The notes: a model not told the origin generated them from the sequence alone. A stretch of 15,304 nucleotides of DNA from Fusobacteriota bacterium (GCA_026387965.1 JAPLKR010000096.1:1-15304), one strand, 5' to 3'. Numbered from the stretch's first letter, positions 1 to 6,099 are shown. Translations and numbers: made by a program.

Positions 1-351
1 CCTTCCTTGTGGGTTATTGAAAGCTTCGGCACCGTGATTTTCATATTCTTTCTTCCAATGCGCAATAATGCTACTTTCAGAAATACAGAAATGAAAGGAC
101 GTTTCACTATATGAAGCTTTGTTATGCTTCATATAGTTTATTATGTTTATCTTGAATTCGCTACTATTTTTTTCATTTTTATTTTTTTTTGTGATACCTT
201 TAAACTCCACTCCCCGATATCTTTTTACCCATTTCAATATTTCATTGCCAGACTTTATCCCATATTTTTTAGCTAATTTAGTTGAACTCATTACCCCTGT
301 ATTATACTCTTTTACCACTAAACTCTTTAATTCATCACTATATTTTGACAT
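1..351 (-). CDS. IS3-family (IS150-like) transposase OrfA, cut by window edge
   Basis: The minus strand from an ATG at 351 is open for 117 codons and runs off the window at base 1, so the C-terminus and any OrfB are not visible. The protein starts MSKYSDELKSLVVKEYNTG and shows two helix-turn-helix-like blocks: residues about 5-45 (TKLAKKYGIKSGNEILKWVKRYR) and about 75-110 (SYSETSFHFCISESSIIAHWKKEY). This double-HTH layout is typical of the OrfA DNA-binding subunit of IS150-group IS3 elements, which acts with an OrfB carrying the DDE integrase domain. A purine-rich AAGGGGGG stretch precedes the start. The ORF reaches the edge without a stop or frameshift, so the element may be intact. The family call is confident; activity cannot be judged. 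Confidence 0.85.
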   Translation of the reverse strand, partial: MSKYSDELKSLVVKEYNTGVMSSTKLAKKYGIKSGNEILKWVKRYRGVEFKGITKKNKNEKNSSEFKINIINYMKHNKASYSETSFHFCISESSIIAHWKKEYENHGAEAFNNPQGR

Positions 352-369
352 AGAAAATGCCCCCCTTGA

Positions 370-403
370 TTAGACTCGCGTCTAACTTTTGGGGAGCGGT
401 ACA
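370..403 (-). mobile_element. Terminal end of the IS3-type insertion sequence
   Basis: Read on the minus strand, the bases just upstream of the transposase begin TGTACCGCTCCCCAAAAG and continue into GTTAGAC. This resembles the terminal inverted repeat of IS150-group elements (5'-TG start, CCCC-AAAAGTTAGA core). The outer boundary is placed near 403. A short hairpin, TTAGAC-TCGC-GTCTAA (370-385), lies just inside the end. The opposite end lies beyond the window, so neither the inverted-repeat pairing nor a target duplication can be confirmed here. Confidence 0.6.
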
Positions 404-419
404 CTGAAGGCTCTTTTTT

Positions 420-560
420 TTAATTTGAATGCATATAGTTTCTAAGTGATACTTCTACAATTTTGCTCATAGGAATCATTGTTTTATCTGAATATTCTTT
501 TAAAACTACTTTCAAATCTTTTGATATTGTCGTTGTAAACATCTCTCTTTTTCTAATCAT
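420..560 (-). CDS. Small ribbon-helix-helix (CopG/Arc-like) regulator
   Basis: A 46-residue ORF starts at the ATG at 560 behind a good ribosome binding site (AAGGAG, about 7 bases upstream) and ends in TAA. Residues 7-12 (MFTTTI) fit the DNA-contacting beta strand, residues 14-27 (KDLKVVLKEYSDKT) helix A, and residues 32-44 (SKIVEVSLRNYM) helix B of the ribbon-helix-helix fold. The 'IPMSKIVE' turn is characteristic of CopG/MetJ-Arc antitoxin-type repressors. Such proteins bind DNA as dimers and usually repress their own operon. It lies on the same strand as, and 37 bases beyond, the second small peptide ORF, suggesting one transcription unit. No toxin of a known family is visible beside it; the IS begins 17 bases beyond its stop and may have displaced a downstream partner. 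Confidence 0.75.
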   Translation of the reverse strand: MIRKREMFTTTISKDLKVVLKEYSDKTMIPMSKIVEVSLRNYMHSN

Positions 561-596
561 CTTAGGTCTCCTTAAAATTTATTATTATATGATTTT

Positions 597-743
597 TTAT
601 GGTGCTACGGTTTGATATACTTGGTTAAGTTGATAATCTTGCTAAATTTGAGCAGCATTTTTTGCACTAAAGTTTGAAAAAAATATAATTGATGAAAGCG
701 TTAGTGTTAGAATTAAAACAGCTAGAATGCTTTTAGATTTCAT
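597..743 (-). pseudogene. Tiny secreted peptide gene with in-frame amber codon
   Basis: An ATG at 743 sits 4 bases after a strong AGGAGG. The frame encodes 33 residues, MKSKSILAVLILTLTLSS followed by IIFFSNFSAKNAAQI, then a TAG at 642-644. It continues open for 14 more residues (QDYQLNQVYQTVAP) to a TAA at 597-599. The first 25 residues look like a signal peptide (Lys-rich start, long hydrophobic core, A-x-A-like FSAKNA region). The Gln-rich sequence after the amber codon resembles the Gln-rich tail of the neighbouring peptide, so the TAG probably replaced a Gln or Lys codon. Either the gene is broken or the true product is 33 residues. It begins 8 bases after the stop of the upstream peptide gene, whose TAG codon merges with this ribosome binding site. 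Confidence 0.5.
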
Positions 744-751
744 TTGACCTC

Positions 752-919
752 CTAGAAATCAAATGTGCCTAAATCAAGCTGTGTAGATTGTGCAGTTTGT
801 GTTTGGTCAACAACAGGTATATTATGATCTGAGTCGCTATATAGCACATCTGAAAAACTAAAAACTGATACTGATATTGCAATTATAGCTATCAAAAAAA
901 TGTGAGTAATTTTTTTCAT
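752..919 (-). CDS. Small secreted peptide of unknown function
   Basis: The chosen start is the ATG at 919, which has AGAGGAG 7 bases upstream; an in-frame start 16 codons earlier lacks a comparable site and would spoil the signal peptide. The 55-residue product starts MKKITHIFLIAIIAISVSVF, a classic Sec signal sequence, followed by a short hydrophilic acidic and Gln/Thr-rich tail ending LDLGTFDF. No Cys or lipobox is present, so export as a small soluble or processed peptide is more likely than lipidation. It heads a minus-strand run with a second signal-peptide ORF and an RHH regulator. The family is not recognised. A secreted signalling or bacteriocin-like peptide is possible but unproven. 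Confidence 0.6.
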   Translation of the reverse strand: MKKITHIFLIAIIAISVSVFSFSDVLYSDSDHNIPVVDQTQTAQSTQLDLGTFDF

Positions 920-1196
920 CTTTAATCTCCTCTTTGGAATTATTTGGTCACATACACATCTTAACACGCTAATTTATGTCAGTTTCCCAACATCTACTCT
1001 AAAATAAGGAGGGAATTGCAAAGTAATTAAAAAGCTATGTGTGATTCCTCAAATTATTTATATTCTCCAAGAAAATAGAAGCTTACAAAAAATAACACAA
1101 CAAACCCGAAAATTTAATGCACTCTAATAAACGCTTCCCAGTTTATATTTAACTATTAAATCTGCGAGTTAAAATTTAAATCGCTACTTACATACT
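920..1196. other. Intergenic region without recognisable gene
   Basis: Between the divergently read peptide gene (minus) and the promoter of glycerate kinase (plus) I see no ORF with a ribosome binding site, no RNA gene and no strong hairpin. It should hold the promoter of the small minus-strand operon, but no well-spaced -35/-10 pair stands out. Confidence 0.4.
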
Positions 1197-1224
1197 TTGT
1201 GTATCTGGGAGAATGTGATATAAT
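1197..1224 (+). promoter_or_regulatory. Putative extended -10 promoter for glycerate kinase
   Basis: TGATATAAT (1216-1224) is an extended -10 element with a perfect TATAAT; a weak TTGTGT (1197-1202) lies 16 bases upstream of it. It would give a leader of about 200 bases before the glycerate kinase start. That leader contains a 60-odd-codon frame without a ribosome binding site, which I do not call as a gene. Confidence 0.4.
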
Positions 1225-1432
1225 TTTAATGTATGAAATGAAAGAAAAATTTTTTAATGATTTAAATATGAACCTTATGTTTATAAAGGTATCTCGGAAC
1301 CACGTATTATTGGATATTACACTGTTTTCATATGTCTTGTCGTTAATTGAATGGAATAAATATATCTCAGTAAAGTTTGGAAGAGAATACTGTATGAAAT
1401 AGAATTATATAAAAGTGATAAAGTAGGTGAAT

Positions 1433-2545
1433 ATGAAATATATCGTGTGCCCCGACTCATTTAAAGACTCCATGAGTGCTGTGGATGTGTGTGAAATAAT
1501 AGCAGCTAAAATAACTGAAAGATTTCCCAATGCACAAGTCATTAAAATACCCCTTTCAGATGGTGGGGAGGGATTTGTAGCCTCCCTTGCTATAGCCACG
1601 CAGAGTGAAGTAGAAGTAGTAGAGGTTAGAGATGCATTGCTTAGACCAATCGATGCACACTACTTGCTACTTGATGAAGGGAAAACAGCGGTACTAGAGC
1701 TTGCTCAAGCGAATGGGCTTGAGCAGATTCCAATAAATTTAAGAAATCCGTTGAAGACGTCTAGTTATGGGACAGGAAAAATGATACAACATGTATTAGA
1801 GTGTGGAGTAAGTAAAATTATAATAGGTCTCGGTGGTAGTGCGACGAATGATGGGGGAATGGGGCTGCTTCAAGCATTAGGCGCCAGATTTTATGATTGT
1901 TTTTCACAAGAGCTTCCGGGATGTGGTGCGAATTTAAAAAAAATCGAAAATATTGATGTTTCAAATATCGACCCGAGACTTCAAGCGGTTGAACTGATTA
2001 TAGCAACAGATGTGGAAAATTTACTTTTAGGTAAAAATGGCGCAACGTGGATTTATGGCCCTCAAAAGGGGGCTACACTAGAAATGTGTGAGAAACTTGA
2101 AAGTGGTATGACGCACTTTGCATTAAAACTAGAGAAGTTGTGTCAATGTGATTTGACCCACTGTGTTGGTGGTGGGGCAGCTGGAGGGGTTGGTGCGGTC
2201 CTTATTGAACTGTTAAGAGGAAAGCGTGTAAGTGGTATTGAATGGTTGCTCGACAAAGTTGAATTTTCCCAGAAAGTTATGGATACGGATATTGTTATTA
2301 CGGGGGAGGGATGCGTTGATTTACAAACTTTTAATGGTAAATTAGTGTCAGGCATTATAAAAATGGTGGAATCTAGAAATATCAAGCTCATTATTATGGC
2401 TGGGCATGTTAAAGATGAAGCAAGAAAATTTGAAAATGCTTCGATTAAAATGTTTCAGATTACCCCCATTGGTCAAAAATTAAAGAATGCACTCATATAT
2501 GCAAGGGTAAATTTAAGTGAATGTTTTAACAATTTTATCAAGTAA
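1433..2545 (+). CDS. Glycerate kinase (GK-I family)
   Basis: The 370-residue product matches the usual length of family I glycerate kinases (garK/glxK type, about 375-380 residues). They phosphorylate D-glycerate with ATP and feed it into lower glycolysis after glyoxylate, tartronate or sugar-acid breakdown. Family marks in order: N-terminal MKYIVCPDSFKDSMSA; IPLSDGGEGF near residue 40; GLGGSATNDGGMG near 135; ATDVENLLLGKNGATWIYGP near 195; GGGAAGGVGA near 240; and the C-terminal ITGEGCVDLQTFNGK near 285. The ATG at 1433 matches the family N-terminus; a GTG two codons earlier (1427) is the alternative. AGGTGA lies unusually close to the ATG, so initiation may be weak or use the GTG. No transporter, regulator or other glycerate-pathway gene is adjacent, so the physiological source of glycerate is not evident. 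Confidence 0.93.
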   Translation: MKYIVCPDSFKDSMSAVDVCEIIAAKITERFPNAQVIKIPLSDGGEGFVASLAIATQSEVEVVEVRDALLRPIDAHYLLLDEGKTAVLELAQANGLEQIPINLRNPLKTSSYGTGKMIQHVLECGVSKIIIGLGGSATNDGGMGLLQALGARFYDCFSQELPGCGANLKKIENIDVSNIDPRLQAVELIIATDVENLLLGKNGATWIYGPQKGATLEMCEKLESGMTHFALKLEKLCQCDLTHCVGGGAAGGVGAVLIELLRGKRVSGIEWLLDKVEFSQKVMDTDIVITGEGCVDLQTFNGKLVSGIIKMVESRNIKLIIMAGHVKDEARKFENASIKMFQITPIGQKLKNALIYARVNLSECFNNFIK

Positions 2546-2592
2546 TATATTATTTAATGATGTTTGATCATAAATTCAAAATTATAATAGTA

Positions 2593-2621
2593 TTTACAAT
2601 TTTGTGAAATTGGTGTATAAT
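2593..2621 (+). promoter_or_regulatory. Promoter of small membrane protein gene
   Basis: TTTACA (2593-2598), a 17-base spacer and a perfect TATAAT (2616-2621) form a good vegetative promoter. It leaves a leader of about 70 bases before the start at 2698. Confidence 0.7.
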
Positions 2622-2697
2622 GAAAACTCTGGAGATTTTTTTTGATATGAAAAAATAATGGGGATAGAAACTTTTACAACTGATTTTAGGAGGCAAC

Positions 2698-3066
2698 ATG
2701 AATCAGAAGTTTTCTGTTAAAGAAACCTTATTTTGGATATTATGTGGTGTATCATTATTATTGGGAGTAAATCTGATTTTACATCCTTTAAATATTTATA
2801 CATTAATTTTATTTGGCGTTAGTGTAATGGCTTCTTTGAGATTATATGTTGTCGATAATGACAACACAATCGAAAAAGAAGTAAGAAAAGCGTATCAAGA
2901 TTATTTTGATGAGTTGAAAAGTGAATATTTGTCTGGCTATATAACACGAGCTTCGCTACATGCAATGGTTTGCAAGATTACCCAAAGCCTTGAAGGGGAT
3001 AAATATAAGTTCATTAAAGTACGTGTGTTAAAACAGTTAGAGCGAGATACATTGAGAGTAAGCTAA
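2698..3066 (+). CDS. Small membrane protein of unknown function
   Basis: AGGAGG lies 4 bases before the ATG. The 122-residue product has a short cytoplasmic-looking N-terminus (MNQKFSVKE), two hydrophobic segments at about residues 9-27 and 32-50 separated by a short HPLN turn, and then a charged, probably helical cytosolic domain of about 70 residues (IEKEVRKAYQDYFDELKSE onward). The pattern is a two-helix membrane anchor with a soluble helical tail. It has its own promoter and an immediate terminator, so it is monocistronic. I do not recognise the family; no catalytic motif or metal-binding Cys/His cluster is visible. Confidence 0.75.
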   Translation: MNQKFSVKETLFWILCGVSLLLGVNLILHPLNIYTLILFGVSVMASLRLYVVDNDNTIEKEVRKAYQDYFDELKSEYLSGYITRASLHAMVCKITQSLEGDKYKFIKVRVLKQLERDTLRVS

Positions 3067-3090
3067 AGAGAGATTAATCTCTCTTTTTTT
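3065..3090 (+). terminator. Intrinsic terminator
   Basis: A perfect palindrome, AAAGAGAGATT/AATCTCTCTTT (3065-3086), overlaps the stop codon of the small membrane protein gene and runs into a U tract (TTTTTTT). Confidence 0.85.
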
Positions 3091-3091
3091 A

Positions 3092-3120
3092 TTGAATTAA
3101 TAGCCGAATTAGTGTATTAT
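3092..3120 (+). promoter_or_regulatory. Putative promoter of beta-barrel protein gene
   Basis: TTGAAT (3092-3097), a 17-base spacer and TATTAT (3115-3120) come directly after the preceding terminator and 45 bases before the next start. An overlapping TATAAT at 3118-3123 would need a 20-base spacer. Confidence 0.4.
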
Positions 3121-3164
3121 AATAGTGATAGAATTAAAGTTTGAGAGTATAAAGCGAGGATCAT

Positions 3165-3755
3165 ATGATTAAAAAAGTAGTAGCTTTAGTAGTATTAATT
3201 GCAGGAATATCGACAATTTCTCTTTCGTATAATTGGAATACTCAAGCCAATATTGGGATTTCTAAAGTTTTAGCGGTAAGTTTTTTTAATGCGAGCAGCC
3301 AACACACTTATGCAAGTAGTTCTGTCCCACTTATTTTGTCGCTTCAAGAATACTATCAATTTCATAATGCACCTTTTTGGAATAATATCTGGTTAGGCGG
3401 AGGAATTGAGTATAATTCAATTCAAAATTATAACAATAATGGAGAGCAAGCAATGTTCTCAAATGTCCCGATATTTTTGGCAATGAGAATAAATGCCAAT
3501 GTATCAGGATCTTCTTTAAACCCCTATATTGAGGGTAGATTGGGTCTAAATGCTCCACTGGGAAATCAACTGCCTCAACCTGTAGGCATGGGAGGTTACG
3601 CGGGATTTGGGATAGGAATATCGCAAGCGACTCAGTATCAATCAGGATTAAACGCAGAAATACTATTTGAACTTTCGCAAATTATAATGCAAAATCAATC
3701 TTTATTTACCACAAAAATTGGCTTTGCTGTTGGTTATAATTTTAATATGTCGTAG
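3165..3755 (+). CDS. Secreted outer-membrane beta-barrel-like protein
   Basis: The ATG follows GCGAGGA at good distance. Residues 1-21 (MIKKVVALVVLIAGISTISL) form a Sec signal peptide. The mature 175 residues contain no Cys and show about eight alternating-polarity stretches that could be antiparallel strands, such as NWNTQANIGISKVLAV, VPLILSLQEYYQF, NIWLGGGIEYNSI, VPIFLAMRINANV, LNPYIEGRLGLNA, GGYAGFGIGIS, LNAEILFELSQI and FTTKIGFAVGYNF. Length and pattern resemble small 8-stranded outer-membrane barrels (OmpA/OmpW-like transmembrane domain), which implies a diderm cell. The barrel ends YNFNMS, so the terminal aromatic residue recognised by the BAM machinery would be Phe three residues from the end. 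The specific family and substrate are unknown. A secreted monoderm beta-sandwich protein is the main alternative. Confidence 0.65.
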   Translation: MIKKVVALVVLIAGISTISLSYNWNTQANIGISKVLAVSFFNASSQHTYASSSVPLILSLQEYYQFHNAPFWNNIWLGGGIEYNSIQNYNNNGEQAMFSNVPIFLAMRINANVSGSSLNPYIEGRLGLNAPLGNQLPQPVGMGGYAGFGIGISQATQYQSGLNAEILFELSQIIMQNQSLFTTKIGFAVGYNFNMS

Positions 3756-3799
3756 AAGTAAAATGTATCATGTTCTAAATCCCATTAAAGATCTACGTT

Positions 3800-3856
3800 T
3801 AAAGAAACCTCAATTCTCAATTAAGTGCAACTTAATTGAGAATTGAGGTTTCTTTA
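3800..3856. terminator. Long perfect hairpin, bidirectional terminator
   Basis: A 26-bp perfect stem (3800-3825 with 3831-3856) closes a 5-base TGCAA loop. It lies between the convergent beta-barrel gene (plus) and Big2 lipoprotein gene (minus), with TTTCTTTATATTTTT on the plus side and an AAAGAAACC-derived TTTCTTT on the minus side. A shared terminator for both genes is the simplest role; the stem is much longer than termination requires. Confidence 0.8.
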
Positions 3857-3890
3857 TATTTTTAGACTTACACTTTGTTTAGAAATTGTA

Positions 3891-4022
3891 TTACGTCACT
3901 TGAACTGTGCAATCTGTTTGAACAGAATTGTTATATGCTGAAGCAGTAATTGTTGTAGTGCCTGTTACTGATACATCACATGTAGCTTTTAAGTTTGCGC
4001 CCGCTTGTATGGCTGTTATGAA
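3891..4022 (-). pseudogene. Frame-shifted C-terminal tail of the Big2 lipoprotein
   Basis: In a different minus-strand frame from the lipoprotein gene, this stretch encodes FITAIQAGANLKATCDVSVTG and then TTTITASAYNNSVQTDCTV, ending QVT and a stop. The first part repeats the end of the Big2 domain already encoded upstream. It has no start or ribosome binding site of its own, so it is the orphaned natural C-terminus of the lipoprotein, detached by a 65-base out-of-frame repeat offset. Confidence 0.75.
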
Positions 4023-4085
4023 GGGCCTGTTACTGATACAGCACATGTAGCTTTTAAGTTTGTACCCGCTTGTATGGCTGTTATG
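3960..4085. repeat. 61-bp imperfect tandem repeat at the lipoprotein 3' end
   Basis: Copies at 3960-4020 and 4025-4085 differ at only a few positions (for example TCACATG/GCACATG and TTTGCGCCCG/TTTGTACCCG). The offset of 65 bases is not a multiple of three, so it shifts the reading frame. A related copy lies at about 4275-4336 and a more diverged one at about 4506-4567; these in-frame copies encode the ends of earlier Big2 domains (GTATITAIQAGTN-KATCAV). Confidence 0.85.
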
Positions 4086-5071
4086 GTGGCTGTACCCATT
4101 CCTACAAAGGCAACATTTCCATTTGCATCCACAGCTGCAACTAAGGGAGAATTCGATGACCATGTAACTTTTGCGGGATTATTTTTTGTTAATGTCAATT
4201 TAGTTTTGGTAATTGGCGCAGTAATAAATCCATATAAAGAAGTGGGAGAAAGGCTTAGTGTTGACAGAGTTACTGTTACAGCACATGTAGCTTTTGCGTT
4301 TGTGCCCGCTTGTATGGCTGTTATGGTGGCTGTACCTGACGCTCCAAAGCTAACCATCCCATTTGCATCCACAGTCGCTACGTTGAGATTATCTGATGAC
4401 CAAGTCACCGTTCCGGGTTGTTCTATCGTTACTTTCAACGGAAACGCGGGCGATGAAGTATATCCCGTTAAAGTAGGTGGGGTAATGCTTAATGCCGGCT
4501 GAGTTACTGTTACAGCACATGTAGCTGTTGCTCCTGTAAGTGTTTGTGTGGCTGTTATGATAGCTGTGCCTGAAGCTCCAAAGCTAACTAAGCCAGTTGA
4601 ATCTACTGTCGCTACGGCCGCGTTATCTGTTGTCCAACTAACTATTCCAGTTTTTACTGTCGTTTCTGTCAACTGAACAGGAGTCGCTGATACAAACGCT
4701 CCTATGTCATTTTGAGATATTGTTATCTGCGCTACTCCTGTTACAACTACAGAACATGTAGCTGTAACATTTGTTCCCAGTATCGTTGCTACAATATTTG
4801 TGGTTCCTGGACCATTCGCAACAATCACCCCTTCTTGATTAACTGTTGCAACACTATCATTTTGGCTTGACCAAACTATCGGTACTGTCCCAGTTGATTC
4901 AGTTGCCGTCAATTTCAATGTTCCAGATGCTGCTAACGTTGTTGAATTTTCAGATAGCGAAATTGAAAGTTTTGTTGGTGTAGAAGGTGTGTTTCCACTT
5001 CCTGCGCTTGAACATCCAAAAAGTCCTATCGCTATCACCATTACAATTACTACTATAACTATTTTTTTCAT
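4016..5071 (-). CDS. Lipoprotein with four Big2 (Ig-like) repeats, truncated
   Basis: The start at 5071 has AGGAGG 4 bases upstream; a start 10 codons earlier gives a poorer signal peptide. Residues 1-20 (MKKIVIVVIVMVIAIGLFGC) are a lipoprotein signal with lipobox LFGC, so Cys20 should be lipidated. A Ser/Gly/Thr-rich linker leads into four tandem bacterial Ig-like group 2 domains at about residues 34-111, 115-190, 194-268 and 271-348, each with a VTWSS..N..VA.VD..G.V core and a GTATITA...G....ATCAV end. Big2 domains are typical of cell-surface adhesion or wall-binding proteins. The frame stops two residues after the fourth domain (GPS), and the probable natural tail lies in another frame at 3891-4022. 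The protein is 351 residues as encoded and is probably still exported. Confidence 0.85.
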   Translation of the reverse strand: MKKIVIVVIVMVIAIGLFGCSSAGSGNTPSTPTKLSISLSENSTTLAASGTLKLTATESTGTVPIVWSSQNDSVATVNQEGVIVANGPGTTNIVATILGTNVTATCSVVVTGVAQITISQNDIGAFVSATPVQLTETTVKTGIVSWTTDNAAVATVDSTGLVSFGASGTAIITATQTLTGATATCAVTVTQPALSITPPTLTGYTSSPAFPLKVTIEQPGTVTWSSDNLNVATVDANGMVSFGASGTATITAIQAGTNAKATCAVTVTLSTLSLSPTSLYGFITAPITKTKLTLTKNNPAKVTWSSNSPLVAAVDANGNVAFVGMGTATITAIQAGTNLKATCAVSVTGPS

Positions 5072-5101
5072 CTTTCCTCCTATTGATATTATTTTTTTCA
5101 C

Positions 5102-5417
5102 AACAATATTCTTTGCCCGTTTTGTCGAGAATAATGCTATACAACCCCCCCTTTTATTTTAATAGCATGATTGTAAAACTATAATGTGTTTTTAATGGTT
5201 TCTTAAGATATTTTTCACTATGAGTTATGTTCACCATCGTTACATATAGTATATCACACTATTAATAAAATTTAAAGTTATTTTTAAATGCATTTATATA
5301 TATATTATTTTCTATTAATCGACATATGCCGCCCCAAAGAAATATATCAGAAGAAATAAAAAAGATATTCCGAAATGAAAAGTATGTTGGAATATATAAA
5401 CATGGAGGAATATCTAA
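5102..5417. other. AT-rich intergenic region upstream of the lipoprotein gene
   Basis: No gene with a ribosome binding site is seen. It should carry the minus-strand promoter of the lipoprotein gene, but no clear -35/-10 pair with good spacing stands out. The right part (about 5320-5417) probably already belongs to the IS remnant that follows, since the OrfA start codon is at 5418. Confidence 0.35.
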
Positions 5418-5819
5418 ATGAAATAACAATGGGAGCAGTATAGTACAACCTTTAAGACAAAAGTGGTTTTGGAAGTACTGAAAAACGAAAAATAATGGCA
5501 GAAATAGCAAGTGAGTTCAATGACTTACCTCAGAGTATCAACTCATAGAAAAAGATATTTATAGAGAATTCAGAAATAGATATGAATCCAAGTAAAATAG
5601 TCAAAGAATATAAAGAAGAAATAGCAGAGTTAATTCAAAGAATGAGAGAAATACAAAGCAAATCGGAGAATTTACGATTTAGAAAGAGTGGTTAGCGGTA
5701 AAGTTAAATAGCACAGAGTCGACAAGGTTAACCTTATCGACTCTGTGCTATCAGAATTGGCATTAACTAAGCTGTGGAACATACTAGGTGTTTCGACAAG
5801 TAAAGTCTACCTCTCTTGA
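5418..5819 (+). pseudogene. Decayed IS3-family transposase (OrfA plus start of OrfB)
   Basis: GGAGG (5404-5408) precedes an ATG at 5418, but the frame hits TAA two codons later. Fragments in shifting frames then spell an IS3-type OrfA: YSTTFKTKVVLEVLKNEK (5439 on), then IMAEIASEFNDLPQSINS with a TAG where the family has Trp, KKIFIENSEIDMNPSKIV, EYKEEIAEL, and KQIGEFTI-KEWLAVKL. From 5727 another frame spells the start of OrfB: VNLIDSVLSELALTKLW then NILGVSTSKVY, ending at 5819 where similarity stops. Several frameshifts and at least three nonsense codons show it is dead. The catalytic DDE part of OrfB is missing. Confidence 0.85.
5708..5751. repeat. 44-base near-perfect palindrome at the OrfA/OrfB junction
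   Basis: Two 22-base arms (5708-5729 and 5730-5751) meet around AAGGTTAACCTT and pair with a single mismatch (C5724 against A5735). No U tract follows on either side, so it is not an obvious terminator. The arms coincide with the end of the OrfA remnant and the first codons of the OrfB remnant. Confidence 0.85.
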
Positions 5820-5883
5820 TCATACTACTGTCCACTTTACATTTTAAAATTAGTGTTGTTAGAACAGCGTAAAATGTATTTAA

Positions 5884-5997
5884 ACTGGGGGCTACAGCGT
5901 ATTCTAACGCTATTTCTTGTAGTGTTTTTCGCTCCTTTAAAGCTTCTATCGCTACCTCTTTTTTAAATTCTGATTTATAGTGCTGCCGTTTGTTCAT
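5884..5997 (-). pseudogene. N-terminal fragment of a second IS3-type OrfA
   Basis: From the ATG at 5997, with AGGAGG upstream, the minus strand reads MNKRQHYKSEFKKEVAIEAL and then KERKTLQEIALEYAVAPS, the first helix-turn-helix part of an IS3-family OrfA. After residue 38 the family similarity ends abruptly. The open frame continues for another 38 unrelated residues to 5767, into the oppositely oriented IS remnant, so this is a truncated gene and not a 76-residue protein. GGACAGAAGTTAGCGACACG (about 6044-6065, minus strand) upstream of it resembles an IS end. Confidence 0.75.
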
Positions 5998-6099
5998 GGA
6001 GTCCTCCTATTATTGGATATATTTTAGCATTTTATTCCTTACGTGTCGCTAACTTCTGTCCAAAATACCTACTCCATTATAGTTTACAATCAAAAATTA

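Noticed and set aside
143-373. Plus-strand 76-codon frame
   Set aside because: It lies antisense to the IS transposase OrfA, has no ribosome binding site and is a low-complexity Phe/Leu translation.
1199-1402. 67-codon plus-strand frame upstream of glycerate kinase
   Set aside because: It begins inside the probable promoter, no start in it has a Shine-Dalgarno, and I see no family resemblance; more likely part of the leader.
4005-4502. 165-codon plus-strand frame across the Big2 gene
   Set aside because: It is the antisense shadow of the repeat-rich lipoprotein gene; its apparent repeats are the complement of the Ig-like repeats.
3960-4570. CRISPR-like array
   Set aside because: The repeats are irregularly spaced, diverged and in frame with a protein; they encode Big2 domain ends, and no spacers or cas genes are present.
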